64,000 nt of DNA from Cephalotus follicularis (Eukaryota > Streptophyta > Magnoliopsida > Oxalidales > Cephalotaceae), in assembly GCA_001972305.1 (NCBI GenBank), contig BDDD01001957.1:124001-188000 (forward strand), read 5' to 3'. A program made the position numbers and the translations under genes. Shown here in pieces: positions 1 through 10,672 of the stretch (position 1 is the first letter of the stretch; each line of letters opens with the position of its first letter). The notes under the pieces are model-generated. The model did no database searches. It was not told where the DNA came from and saw nothing but the letters and a program-made list of their open reading frames with translations.

Positions 1-630
1 TTCTTTCTTTTCAGATGCTGGGTGAGAGAGACGAAGGGGAGAGTATTTTTATGCAATATCTCTCTTTCTCTCCCTCAGCCTGTTTGCATGGAACTAAATG
101 CCACTTTCCTCTTCCATCAATTTCATGCACACACACACATGTCATTCCCACCCTTCCATCATGTCTCTGTAGGTTCAGGAGCTGTGGTGCATGTCCAACA
201 CATTTTACTAGGCATGTGATGGTGTTTGAAAGATGCCCTTACCCTGTCAGTTGCGGTATGTGCTCTCGTCACATGTTGCACAAAAAAAGAGCATAATCCA
301 GTCAGCTGTTCTTCCACAACAGTCGTCTGTTCGCTTGGCCGTTGCACTGCCAGGTGGCCTGACCGTCTACCAGTCGGCTGGTTCGTCCCACCAGTCGACT
401 GTCCACTAAACAGTCTCTCAGTTGACTATTTTTCCATCCATATGGGTGTTTGGAGTGTTTTGCTCTGAACATTAAACTTGTTGTTACATTTCACAATATC
501 CTTATTCCTTATACCTTTTCACCCGAGATGTAACATACCAAGATGAAAATCATAACTCTCATTTATTCATGAAGAAATCACAATGGAAAATTACAATAAT
601 ACATTACGAGAAAATCTCGGGCATTACAAT
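1..630 (-). mobile_element. Right-hand part of a long gypsy LTR cut by the window edge
   Basis: The stretch ends in CGGGCATTACA at 630, the same kind of terminus as the E2 LTR (CGGGCGTTACA at 13488). Its reverse complement matches 18655-18960, which belongs to another plus-oriented LTR (shared blocks around GGATTATGCTCT and CATGTGACGAGA). It interrupts the E1 reverse transcriptase frame, which resumes at about 632. The flank 631-635 (ATAGG) would be one copy of the target-site duplication; the other lies left of the window. Positions 300-430 hold clustered GTCGAC-like motifs. Whether this is a solo LTR or one end of a full element cannot be seen. No coding region was recognised in it. Confidence 0.75.
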
Positions 631-1370
631 AGGCAACATTTGCACTTGGCATTACAAGTTTTGAGAGATCACCAGTTGTATGCAAAGTTTTGCAAATGTG
701 AATTTTGGTTGTTAAATGCTTTCCTTGGTCACGTTATCTCCAGTGCCGTTTCATTAGTTGACCTAGCAAAGATAGAAGCAGTGAGGGACTAGAGACGGTC
801 GACAAACGTGACAGAAGTCCATAGTTTCTTAGGCTTAGTAAGATATTACCGTCGTTTTGTCGAGGGATTGTCATTGATGCAGAAAAAGACATTGTTTGTA
901 TGGGATGACAGTTGTGAAGGGAGTTTTTTAGGAGCTGAAACACAGTTTGATTTCTGCATTGATATTGACTTTGCTTGAGGGAAATGAGGGCTTTGCTGTG
1001 TACAGTGATGCATCAGAGAACTGTTTGGGTTATGTTTTGATGCAATATGGGAAGGTGATTGCCTATGCCTCAAGGAAGTTGAAGCCTCATGAGGAGAGTT
1101 ATCCATCTCATGACCTAGAGTTGGCAGCAATAATCTTTGCACTACGCAAATGGAGGCATTACTTGTATGGTACCAAGTTTGATGTGTACACAGACCATAA
1201 AAGTTTGAAGCAGCTTTTCTCAAAAAAAAGTCCTAAATATGAGACAAAGGAGGTGGATGCACTTGATTAATGATTACAACTATGAGATACAGTACCACCC
1301 AGGCAAGGCTAAGGTGGTTGCAAACGCTTTAAGTCATCGATTAGCTTAGTTGCCCAGATTCAAGCATGGC
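631..1370 (+). pseudogene. E1 reverse transcriptase C-terminal part and RNase H, decayed
   Basis: This is a fragment of a Ty3/gypsy chromovirus pol gene, which would make cDNA from the element RNA. The first part (about 632-792) holds the RT thumb/connection signature QLYAKF followed by CEFWL and FLGHV. A TAG stop follows D at 790-792, then SFLGL and YYRRFVEG in the same region. The segment between YYRRF and KKT is shortened. RNase H follows with YSDAS (about 1000), [19 protein letters not shown] and WRHYLYG, then TDHKSLK. The frame is lost after LFS (about 1225), and the YHPGKA linker sits in another frame near 1300. Its 5' portion was separated by the LTR at 1-630, and its 3' continuation by S1 at 1371. 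Confidence 0.9.
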
Positions 1371-2802
1371 TGTAACGCCCGGTTTTTCCCTGGATGTAAT
1401 ATCTTGATTTATGATGTAATCATTAATCTTGATTTAATGAGAATGTTGAGTTTTAACCTCAAAAGATGCTTGCAAACCCTAGTTGTGGACTTAGAATGGA
1501 ATGTGTATGATAAAGCTTGAAACGACGCTGTTTTGGTCAAAAGACATCGACGTCTTTTGGAAAGACGTCGACTCCTTTGTGACCTAGGGCACACGTGAAT
1601 GCATGGGCATGCACGTCGACTCGAGAAGGAGGAATCGACACCTTCTTACGATTGGACGAAGACATCGACGTCCAAGTAAAGACGTCGACGCCTTTGTATG
1701 GATGGCCAGCACGTTCTTCGTCGACAGAACATCATGCTAGAAAGAATTGTTTAGGGGCTCACCTAACGCCTTTCTGAGTGATCTGTGGCGTGTTGTGCAT
1801 GTGGGAGTGTTGCCAGAACATGTCCTCACATGATTTCTGGGAGAGGAATCCTCACCTGCTACCTGCAATGTAAAGAATGGTTAAAGAATGAGAAGGAAAT
1901 GCAGAAAAGAGAGTGGGTGAGAGAGAGAGCATGTGTAGGGCTGTTAGATGCCAAGAGGAAATGTCGGGGGAGAGACTTCTGCATAAAGGACACCCTCCCC
2001 ACTTGTCTCTCTCGTTTTACAATACCAGAAGAGAGAGAGAGAGTGAAACAGTGACTGTGTGTCTTCCACCATTGTTGAAGCTTGGAGCTTGGAGCTTGGA
2101 GCTACTGGTGCAGCTACGGGACGGATCAAGAAGGGCTGCTGTGACTTCGTGGAATACTAAAAGAGGTGGACTTTCGGTTTCTAACTTGAAACCAGAGGTA
2201 GGGGAAAGCCATACTGTAAATTCGAGTTTAATATCCATGCATAGTTTATGGTTTTGAGAGTATAAAAATGCATGATTCTTGGATTGTTACTGTTACTGGA
2301 TTGATGCTATGATATACCAAATGTGTTTATAGTATCTACATGTTGATTTCTTGCTGTGAAAACCCGTTATTATGCATAATTGTGGATTATTATGGCCACT
2401 GTTCAATGAATCGTGAGGTTGAAGACGACCCCGTCGAAAAGACATCGACTTCTTTAGAATGACATCGACGCCTTTTACGTTTTATCCCGTTACTGATTGA
2501 AAGGGATCGACGTCTTTGGAGAAGACATCGACACCCTAGGCTGTTTACCTGGTTTCTGTTGAAAAAGGCATCGACGCCTTTTATTGTTCACGCTCCGTTT
2601 TATGGGCGATTGACTTTTATGACCTGTACTTGTGTAGCGTGTGGTATGGGACGCACGTTACGAGTTTACGGCTTATGTCTTTTATGCTTCCGCAACTGTT
2701 GTACTTGGAAAGTTTTAAATTTCACGGTTTTGCATGAGCTGTATTATATGTTAATTGCCTTTACCGCTTTAATGCTACGTTTATTGTAAACGGGGTGTGA
2801 CA
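1371..2802 (+). mobile_element. Solo LTR S1 of the E2 family, internally shortened
   Basis: The LTR begins TGTAACGCCC and ends GGTGTGACA, flanked by a perfect 5-bp target-site duplication ATGGC (1366-1370 and 2803-2807). There is no internal domain, which is the mark of a solo LTR left by LTR-LTR recombination. It is homologous to the E2 LTRs in the opposite orientation (shared tracts near 2215-2420 and 2595-2800). At 1432 bp it is about half their length. The part corresponding to roughly 10.9-12.3 kb of the right E2 LTR is absent, so about 1.3-1.4 kb was lost. GTCGAC-type motifs are dense at 1540-1740 and 2430-2590. Short open frames here are not genes. Confidence 0.93.
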
Positions 2803-3055
2803 ATGGCCATGGTTGTTGGATAGAATTAGAGAGGCTCAGGGTATGGATGGAACTTGCTTAAGGTTGCATTGAATGGTCAAGGAGGGTTGACACCCGAGTT
2901 CTCGCTCCATGGTGATGGATTGATAAGGTTTTAGGGCAGAGTCTGTGTTCGTAATAGTAAGGAACTGAAGGATGAGCTGTTGTCGTTGGCTCATGGCTCC
3001 AATTTCTCAGTACATCCAGGGAGTACCAAGATGTACCGAGACTTGAAAATTAGTC
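2803..3055 (+). pseudogene. E1 integrase zinc-binding region, first half
   Basis: Continuation of E1 pol after S1. At about 2955-3054 the plus strand encodes the usual approach to the integrase H2C2 domain, with ELKDE, LAHGS, HPGSTKMYRDLK, then I and S. The frame is then cut exactly at 3055 by S2. Upstream, 2803-2950 has stops in all useful frames (for example before MVKEG), so this part is more decayed. The remaining half of the same domain, beginning with the WW motif, lies 11 kb downstream at 14093. Confidence 0.88.
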
Positions 3056-3258
3056 TGTAAGCCCCATATATTTTATGTGTACGAATTGGCATGTATTTTG
3101 CCTGTATTTATAAGGAATTGTAAAATATTGTACTGATGAATGGCGTGGATTGTATATGATATATACTATTTTCCACTTTTATGCCTGTTTATGGGCAGTG
3201 GAGGTTTCGTAGAACCTGACCGTTGTTTGTGAGATTTTCTTTTAAAGGAGCCTATTCC

Positions 3259-3266
3259 TATATATA
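3259..3266 (+). promoter_or_regulatory. Probable TATA box of LTR S2
   Basis: TATATATA about 200 bp inside the LTR, followed by AGGAGGTTCAG and a CT-rich tract with TTCATT. The E1 3' LTR has the equivalent element at 15434-15445 in the same context, which supports a conserved LTR promoter. Activity is inferred. Confidence 0.6.
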
Positions 3267-4734
3267 GGAGGTTCAGCTCCTTCATTATCATTTCCCATTC
3301 TAAAGAGAGTGTGAGTTAGAGAGAGAAGAGGTAGGAATCAAGCAAACAAGGAGTCCTTGGAATCTTAGTAGCATATAGAACTTGAAGGGAGAAGCAGAAC
3401 GAAGATCTAAACAACATATCCTTCGTTCTCAGCCAATTTAAGATAGGTTATACTTATGCTCCGATCTCCATATTATGATGGATTTGTATGGTTTTATGCT
3501 TATGGATAGCTGTATACATGCTAAATGGATGGTTTATGGTATCGGGTATGGTTTATAACAGATTGAAATGGAGATTTGAGAGGAAATTGTGAGTTGGGTC
3601 CTTTTTACCCAATTTCCATTTTCTCTCAATCTAAGGGTTATGGGAATGGATTTAAATGGTTTAAAAGTTGTTTTTGAGTTTTCATTGATGTTTGGAGCTT
3701 ATAGCTTCGTTTGAATCGAATTAAAAATTGTTTAAATGGATTTTGCTAGATTTTTGGGCATTTTACAGTGTTTTCAGCAGCCCAGGGCATTGGCATGTTC
3801 TTTGTACGCGTCGACGTGTTCTTCAGTGCCCAGAGCCTCGACGCTTTCAGTTAAAGCATCTACGCCTATGTGCCTTTTAGCGTCTATGCGCTAATTAGTG
3901 CAACATGTTAACACTATAAAGGACAATGGACATAAGCGTAGACGCCTAACATGATAGCGTCGACACCTTATGTGTTACAAGCAGTTGATGCTTAGTGCAT
4001 GCGTCAACGCCCAAGCCAATGCCTTTACCATCGAAGCCTAGAACAAAGTGTCAACGCTTGGACGTTAAGCGTCGACGCCTAACATGAAGGCGTTGACACC
4101 TGAAGCCCCTATTTTAGCCAAACCTTACTGTTTTAATGCATATGGTTTCCACTTCAAATGGATCCATAAGAAGCCTCCCTAAGGCTTTGTAACCTATGCG
4201 AATCCTTCTTAAACAACTTTTGATCTTCAAATTAACTTTCAAGTAAATCTTTAAAGAAAGTTTTATCAAAAAGGGTTTTTACACAAACGGTTTTCAAGAA
4301 TGGTTAGGATAGCTCGATTGGGACATCTGGACGAGGATATCCTAGTTAGACTTTCCCTCCATTATTTTACAACTCTGATAGGGACCAAGAAAATGGAAAA
4401 TGGTTTATGGTTATGGAAAATGGTTATGGTTATGGATAATGGAAAATGGTTTTAATGGTTTTGATGGATGGATCCTATGAAATCCTTGATGGTAGGTCCC
4501 TATCTTTTATGGGCTAGTACCTCCGGGACTAGTATGATGGGCCAGGACATTCGGGACTGGTATGGGCTGGTACCTTCGGGTCTAGCATTATGGTATGATG
4601 TATATGGCCAATGTTATCCTATGCTCCACACGGCTATGGCACAGATAATGTATAAAATGTGGAGGTACTATCTCGGGCTGGAGATGCAGAGAAGTACTTG
4701 ACCCTATGGATTGATTATCCCCATGGATGGTTAT

Positions 4735-7492
4735 TGTCGCACCCCGTTTATAAAAACGCGACATAAAAGCGGTAAAGGCAATTAACATAAAGTACAGCTC
4801 ATGCCAAAAACCATAAAATTTAAACTTTTCCAAGTATAACAGTTGCGGAATCATAACAAGCTCATAAGCTGCAACTCGTAACATGCGTCCCATACCGCAC
4901 GCTACCCAAATACAGGTCATCAAGGTTACTCGCCCATAAAACGGAGCGTGAAATTACAGTACAATATAAAATTCCTTCAGAAACAGAACCATAATAATAG
5001 GACATCCCAAAATCATAATCCATATGGGTATAATACAAAACAGTAGGATAAACAGAATCAAGAATGTAACAGCTTGATCATCGTCCATGCCGATCCAACA
5101 GTCCGCTGCATCAATCTGTAAAGTAGGGGGTTAGCCTTTGTCCTCACTCGGCTAAGTCATAACAGTAATTCGGGATTAACATAATGCATGTCATGATATG
5201 AATGCATAAATGATGCAGTGCAGTGGAGACCGGGTTTATACATATATGAAAAAATATATATGTATAACAGTACAGTAAAATATCTGTGATACATATATGA
5301 GTAATATACGTATACAGTAACAGTACAGTAGTAACCCGGCCAGGGCTACATCAACAATCACAGTAATGTCCATAAAGGACCAATAAACAGTACAGTACAG
5401 TATGTCCGCATAGGACCACAACAACAGTCAGGATGTCCACATAGGACCACAACAGGCAGTATGTCCACACAGGACCAGAACAACAGTATATAGCGTCGCC
5501 AACTCCTGGCCCCACGCTACACTCCCACTACGGTCCCCACTTCAGGCAACCGAGCGAGGCAACAATACAGTGAGTCACCTAGCCATGCTCCTGGCCCCTA
5601 GGTACAACCCTGCCACTAGTCGGCACTGGCAACCTCCGCCATGCAACTAGCAGCTCAAACACAATCACAAGCAATTCACAGAGCAAACAGTGAATTTAAA
5701 CAGTAACAGTACAGTGAACAGTAATGATCGATTTGATCGACAACAGGCAGTTGTTTTCCAAAATGTTTCCAAAATTGACAACATTTGAAAATAGGTATTT
5801 TCGGTAGAAAATATCAGTAACAGTTTCAGTAGTGTAAATTGTTTATCCATTCGGTTGAAAATACGTTTTTCATTCAATACATATTTTCGTACTCGAAATA
5901 TCTTATTCCGAGCTCATATATGCGTTTCTAAAGTATTAACACATTAGAAATCATAAACAATACACAAACAGTACACAATCAAGCAGTAAACAGTGCATAT
6001 GCAATGCATACATATGCTCAAAGGCACCCTAACAGGAATCGAGATCGTTTCGTATCATTAGATGAAGAAAACCCCAAAGAGTAACAAAGACGTTGACGTT
6101 TTTCCCAAAGGCGTCGATGTCTTTCACGTCAGGCGTTGATGTCCGAGTCTTCAGTGTCAGCGCGTTCTTCTACAAAAGGCGTCGATGTCCATATCTTACG
6201 CGTCGACGCTCAAGGTCTGGAACCCTGAGACGACAGCGTATTGTTGAAGGCGTCGACGCGTTAAGGTAGGAACCTTAGGCGTCGATGTCTTTCACATCCA
6301 AATCCAGGTAGGTAGCCTAGGGCGTCGATGTCTTTCCATAGACGTCGATCCCTTTCAATCAGTAACAAGGCAAAACCTAAAAGACGTCGATGTTCAACTA
6401 AAGGCGTCGATGTCTTTTCCAACAGTAGTCGTCTTCTACCTCACGACTTAACAAACAGTGGCCTTAACAACCAATAATCATGCATAATAATAGGTAATCG
6501 AGGCAAGGAACTAACATGCAGAAACTCAAAACATATCTAGCATATCATGGCATCAATCCAGTAACAAAACCAGTACAAGAATTACGCATTTTATACATCC
6601 AAAACCATAAACCATGCATGGATATCAAACTCAAAATTACAGTATGGCTTTCCCCTACCTCTGGCCTCAAGTTAGAAGCCGAAAGTCCACCTCTTTTAGT
6701 ATTCCAGGAAGTCACTTGAGTCCCCTGGTACGGCTTGGAAGCTCCCTGGTTCGTCCTAACAGTTGGTGTGCAAGTTCCAAGCTTCCTTGCTCAATAATGG
6801 TGGAAACGTTTTCTCTCTTTCTTCTGGTGTTATAAAACGAGAGAGATAAGTGGGGAGGGCTATTCTTATGCAGAGGGCTCCCCCCCAACATCCTTCTTCT
6901 GCCATTTAACATGCACACTCGTGTTCTCTCCCACTTTCCAGATTTCTGTATTTTCTCTTTTGTCTTGTTCTTTCTTTCTTATGCAGGTTGCATGTGAGGG
7001 TGGGATCCCTTGCATGTGCCATGTGAGAGGTCGGTTTTGGGCATTCCTGGAAACTCACCGACATGCTCAACACGTCACAATTCACTTGTAGAGGCATCTG
7101 TAAAGCCCCCAAGATCCCCCACTGCATGTTACTCTGCCAGCGAAGAACGTGATAGCCATTCATTACAGAGGCGTCGACGTCTTTACTTAGACGTCGATGT
7201 CTTTTCTATTTTTTGAAAGAAGGTGTCGATGCCTTCTCCCAAAGTCGACGTGTATTCCCACGCATTCACGTGTATTTCAATCCTCAAAGGCGTCGACGTC
7301 TTTCCAAAGACGTCGATGTCTCTATCCCAAAACAAAGCCGTTTCAAGCTTTAACATACTCATTCCATTCCCAAGTCCATAAATAGGGTTTGCAAGCATCT
7401 CTTGAGTTCAAAAACTCAACATTCTCATAAAATCAAGTTTAAGATTACATCATAAAAGAAATATTATATTCAGGAAAATACCGGGCGTTACA
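4735..7492 (-). repeat. E2 3' LTR (2758 bp)
   Basis: Starts TGTCGCACCCCG and ends CGGGCGTTACA. It aligns along its full length with 10673-13488; visible differences are scattered substitutions plus one 59-bp unit present once here and twice in the other LTR. Tracts rich in ACAGTA occur around 5266-5725. GTCGAC/GTCGAT motif clusters lie at 6085-6420 and 7165-7320, including a perfect hairpin at 7293-7316. Small open frames within it recur in the other LTR but look non-coding. Confidence 0.96.
7293..7316. repeat. Perfect 11-bp inverted repeat in the E2 LTR
   Basis: Arms TCGACGTCTTT (7293-7303) and AAAGACGTCGA (7306-7316) are separated by CC. The same hairpin is in the other LTR at about 13289-13312, and a near version occurs in S1 near 1549-1571. 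It joins two GTCGAC-type motifs head to head. Function unknown; it could form a cruciform or RNA hairpin. Confidence 0.85.
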
Positions 7493-7506
7493 TCCACCCC
7501 TCCTTC
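7493..7506 (-). other. E2 polypurine tract
   Basis: Directly inside the 3' LTR, the minus strand reads GAAGGAGGGGTGGA. Its position next to the LTR and its all-purine content fit the primer for plus-strand DNA synthesis. Confidence 0.9.
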
Positions 7507-7540
7507 AAGAAATTTCGTCCTCGAAATTAACACAACACTA

Positions 7541-8276
7541 GAACAAGTGCGGGTAGCATTCTCGGATGTCCTCCTCACGCTCCCAAGTTGCCTCATCAGG
7601 TTTGTGAAACTGCCATTGAACCTTGACCATGGAAATGGTTCGGTTCCTCAAAGTCTACGTCTTCCGATCGAGAATCCGCACAGGTAACTCAAACTGCGCC
7701 CCATACAGGTAGTGCCTCCACTTCTGAAGGGCGAAGATGATAGCTGCAAGCTCAAGGTCGTGGGTCGGGTAGTTTTCTTCGTACGGTTTAAGCTTCCTCG
7801 AGGCATATGCAATCACTCTGCCTCGCTGCATCAATACACAGCCCAAACCCTTACCCGATGCGTCATTGTACACAACAAAGCCTTCATTACCCTCAGGTAA
7901 TGCCAAGATAGGAGCGAAAACTAACCGATCCTTCAGATCACGAAAACTAGCCTCACAGTCTTCATCCCAAACAAAAGGAGTCTTCTTCTGGGTCAGTCTG
8001 GTCAAAGGTTCGGCTATCCTCGAAAAATTATGGATAAACCTCCGGTAATATCCCGCTAAACCAAGGAAACCGCGCACTTCCGTCACATTCTTTGGTTGCG
8101 GCCAGTCTCTCACTACTTCAGTCTTTGACGGATCCACCGTCAGGCCTTCTTCAGATACTATGTGACCGAGAAAGATCACATGGTCCAACTAGAATTCGCA
8201 CTTGCCGAACTTGGCATATAATCGGTGTTCTCTGAGAATTTGCAATACCATCCTCAGGTGTCGAGTGTGTTCCTCC
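7541..8276 (-). pseudogene. E2 RT/RNase H continuation fused to the end of pol
   Basis: This continues the E2 polyprotein in a shifted frame. After the frameshift at about 8277 it encodes the RT connection region ([10 protein letters not shown]), a TAG stop in place of the usual tryptophan before LDHVIFLGH, then [13 protein letters not shown], RNase H with [10 protein letters not shown] and [20 protein letters not shown]. Instead of TDHKSL and the integrase, the frame passes at about 7690 into VRILDRKT, a TAG, then a chromodomain-like pol end containing WQFHKPDEATWEREED. The rest of RNase H and the integrase, including its D,D,E catalytic core, are missing, removed by one internal deletion. 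Confidence 0.92.
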
Positions 8277-10562
8277 TCACTCCTCACTCCTCGAGTACAC
8301 CAGTATATCATCTATAAATACCACGACAAACTGGTCCAAGTACGGTCGAAATACGTCATTCATCAATGACATAAAAGCTGCCGGTGCATTGGTAACACCG
8401 AAAGGCATCACCAAGAACTCGTAGTGACCATACCTTGTTCGGAAGGCAGTTTTCTCAATGTCCCCTTCCCTTACTCGCAACTGGTGGTAACCCGTTCTCA
8501 AATCAAGCTTAGAAAACACCCTCGATCCTTGCAACTGATCAAATAAATCCTCAATATGGGGTAAAGGATATTTATTCTTGATAGTTGCTTTGTTCAACAT
8601 TCGGTAATCGATACAGAGTCTCATCGACCCATCCTTTTTCTTGACGAACAGTACCGGTGCACCCCATGGAGAAACGCTGGGCCTTACAAAACCTTTATCA
8701 ATCAGGTCTTGTAAATGCAGCTTCAGTTCTCGCAACTCAGCTGGAGCCATCCGATAGGGTGATTTAGAGATAGGAGCCGTTCCAGGAACAAGATCAATAA
8801 CGAACTCCATACTCCTCTTGGGTGGTAGGGATCCCATGTCATCAGGAAACACATCCGGAAATTCGCACACAACTAGAATTTCCTCCAAGCTTAAGCCCTT
8901 CTCCTTCCTTTGGTCAATAACATATGCCAAATATCCCTCGCATCCTTTTTCCAGGTATCTCGATGCTCGGATAAAAGATATGATCGGTGTTGAGAATCCC
9001 TTGTCTCCCTTGAACTGAAAGGTCGTTCCGTTGGGCAGACAGAAATCCACAGTCTTGTGGTAGCAATCCATACGAGCACGGTGCGCCGATAGCCAATCCA
9101 TCCCCAATATCACATCGAAGTCACGGATAGGCGATACAATCAAATCTGCATATAAAGGGATGTTTGCCATAGACATCTCACAACTCCTATATACCGAGTC
9201 AGTATACATAGAAGTCCCGGTCGGTGTACTCACATCAAGTGTATAAGACAAGCAGTCAGGGGTGACATCTAAGCAAGATGCACAATGTGCAGATATAAAT
9301 GAATGTGATGCACCTGAATCCATCAGTACTCTAGCAGAATAACCATATAAATACAGAGTACCTCCAACAAAAGAAGTCGACTCTGGAACCTCAGTCTGAG
9401 TAAGTAAAAAAATTCTACCTTTTGCGATGCCCTTGCCGGTATCTCTTCTCTGTGATGGTCCCGCAGCCGTACCACTGCTGCTCCCCGGTCCAGTAGGCGC
9501 TGTAGTAGGACCTTTTGGACAGTCCTTCACTGAATGACCCGGTGCCCCGCACCTCAAGCACCAACCATTAAATCTCCAGCAGTCCTTTTGTTGATGGCCG
9601 GTACGACCACAATAAAAGCAGACTCCAGATCTAGCATTACTCCCCTGGCTGGGAGTACCCTGAGAAGCAGTCTGCTGAGACTTGTTCTTTGATGACTTCG
9701 TCGGAGAGCCACCATCTTGCCACTTTGACGATGCCGGTCGGGACTGTGCAGGATTCTGCTTACTCTCCTTTGGGCGAGCTCTCTCTGCCCGGTCCTCACT
9801 AGATATCGTCTCCAGCAGTCTAGCTTTCTGAGCAACCTCTACATAAGTCCTCAGTTCCATGGCACTAATCCTGGACCGAAGATCCGGTCGCAACCCTCTC
9901 AAGAACCTCCATATTTTCTTTGCCTCATCAGCTACCAGATACGGTGAGTGTCGGGCCAACTCCATGAACTTCGCTTGATATTCAGCAATAGTCATCTCCC
10001 CCTGCAGTAACTCCAAGAGCTCCGTCTCTCGTCGTTCTTGCTCAATGTATGAGACAAAAGTCTCCAGGAACTCTGTTTGGAATCGGTCCCAAGTGTTATC
10101 CAGTCCTTGTGATTCCCACTTCGCTCTAACCATTTCCCACCAATGAGTGGCCTCACCCCTTAGGCGGTACACAGCAAATCTCAACTTTTGATCATCAGTA
10201 CAATTCATCACCTGAAAGATATTTTCCAGGTCCTGCCGCCATCTTTCAGCAACCGTAGCATCCAGTTCTCCCTTGAAGCTGGGTGGATTCAACCTCATGA
10301 ATTTCTCAATATCTCTCCCGAAATCATCCTCCCCCGGGCAGTGGTGGAGAGCCCTATGCTGCGGTCGGGCCTGCGCATGGTACTGGTGCATCTTCTCCGC
10401 ATTAGCCCTGTTAAAGGCCATTTGCTGATGGAAATAGTCTGCGATCCGAGTCATCAGATCTCTGTCATCCTGGGGCATATGCATCCCTTGCGGAATATTA
10501 GCTTCTTCCGGGGCATTAGCTCCCACGGCTCTAGCCCTAGCACGCGTTCTTCTTCGGTCCAT
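8277..10562 (-). CDS. E2 Gag-protease-reverse transcriptase polyprotein, truncated by frameshift
   Basis: One open frame of 761 codons from the likely start at 10562 (MDRRRTR; an upstream in-frame ATG exists at 10613, nearer the primer site). Gag capsid region is about residues 90-260 ([22 protein letters not shown]). Two CCHC zinc knuckles follow: C315, C318, H323, C328 and C335, C338, H343, C348. The aspartic protease active site is D415-S-G-A, with DVILGMDWL at about 483-491. RT spans about 570-761, with [30 protein letters not shown] and the catalytic FIDD at 750-752. The frame ends early in a stop caused by a 7-bp tandem duplication at about 8275-8290. This is the best-preserved coding region in the window. 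RNase H and part of the pol end lie downstream in another frame. Confidence 0.93.
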   Translation of the reverse strand: MDRRRTRARARAVGANAPEEANIPQGMHMPQDDRDLMTRIADYFHQQMAFNRANAEKMHQYHAQARPQHRALHHCPGEDDFGRDIEKFMRLNPPSFKGELDATVAERWRQDLENIFQVMNCTDDQKLRFAVYRLRGEATHWWEMVRAKWESQGLDNTWDRFQTEFLETFVSYIEQERRETELLELLQGEMTIAEYQAKFMELARHSPYLVADEAKKIWRFLRGLRPDLRSRISAMELRTYVEVAQKARLLETISSEDRAERARPKESKQNPAQSRPASSKWQDGGSPTKSSKNKSQQTASQGTPSQGSNARSGVCFYCGRTGHQQKDCWRFNGWCLRCGAPGHSVKDCPKGPTTAPTGPGSSSGTAAGPSQRRDTGKGIAKGRIFLLTQTEVPESTSFVGGTLYLYGYSARVLMDSGASHSFISAHCASCLDVTPDCLSYTLDVSTPTGTSMYTDSVYRSCEMSMANIPLYADLIVSPIRDFDVILGMDWLSAHRARMDCYHKTVDFCLPNGTTFQFKGDKGFSTPIISFIRASRYLEKGCEGYLAYVIDQRKEKGLSLEEILVVCEFPDVFPDDMGSLPPKRSMEFVIDLVPGTAPISKSPYRMAPAELRELKLHLQDLIDKGFVRPSVSPWGAPVLFVKKKDGSMRLCIDYRMLNKATIKNKYPLPHIEDLFDQLQGSRVFSKLDLRTGYHQLRVREGDIEKTAFRTRYGHYEFLVMPFGVTNAPAAFMSLMNDVFRPYLDQFVVVFIDDILVYSRSEE

Positions 10563-10656
10563 TTTCCTATAAGAAGATTGACGGTCAGTCACGACTTTAG
10601 GAAAACAATTCATTAATTGCCAAGGAAAGTATCCTAGCTAAGCATATATGGAATAT

Positions 10657-10668
10657 GCTCTGATACCA
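10657..10668 (-). other. E2 primer binding site (initiator-Met tRNA)
   Basis: The minus strand reads TGGTATCAGAGC four bases inside the 5' LTR. This is the complement of the 3' end of plant initiator methionine tRNA and fixes the element direction as minus. The gag start lies about 95 bp further on. Confidence 0.95.
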
Positions 10669-10672
10669 CTGT

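Noticed and set aside
6516..6835. Repeated small proteins in E2 LTRs (also 12512-12831)
   Set aside because: Duplicated only because the two LTRs are copies; composition and lack of motifs argue against coding.
10188..10616. Plus-strand 142-codon open frame
   Set aside because: Exact antisense of the well-supported E2 gag coding sequence.
10657..10668. tRNA gene fragment
   Set aside because: A 12-base match to the initiator-Met tRNA end is the primer binding site, with no tRNA body around it.
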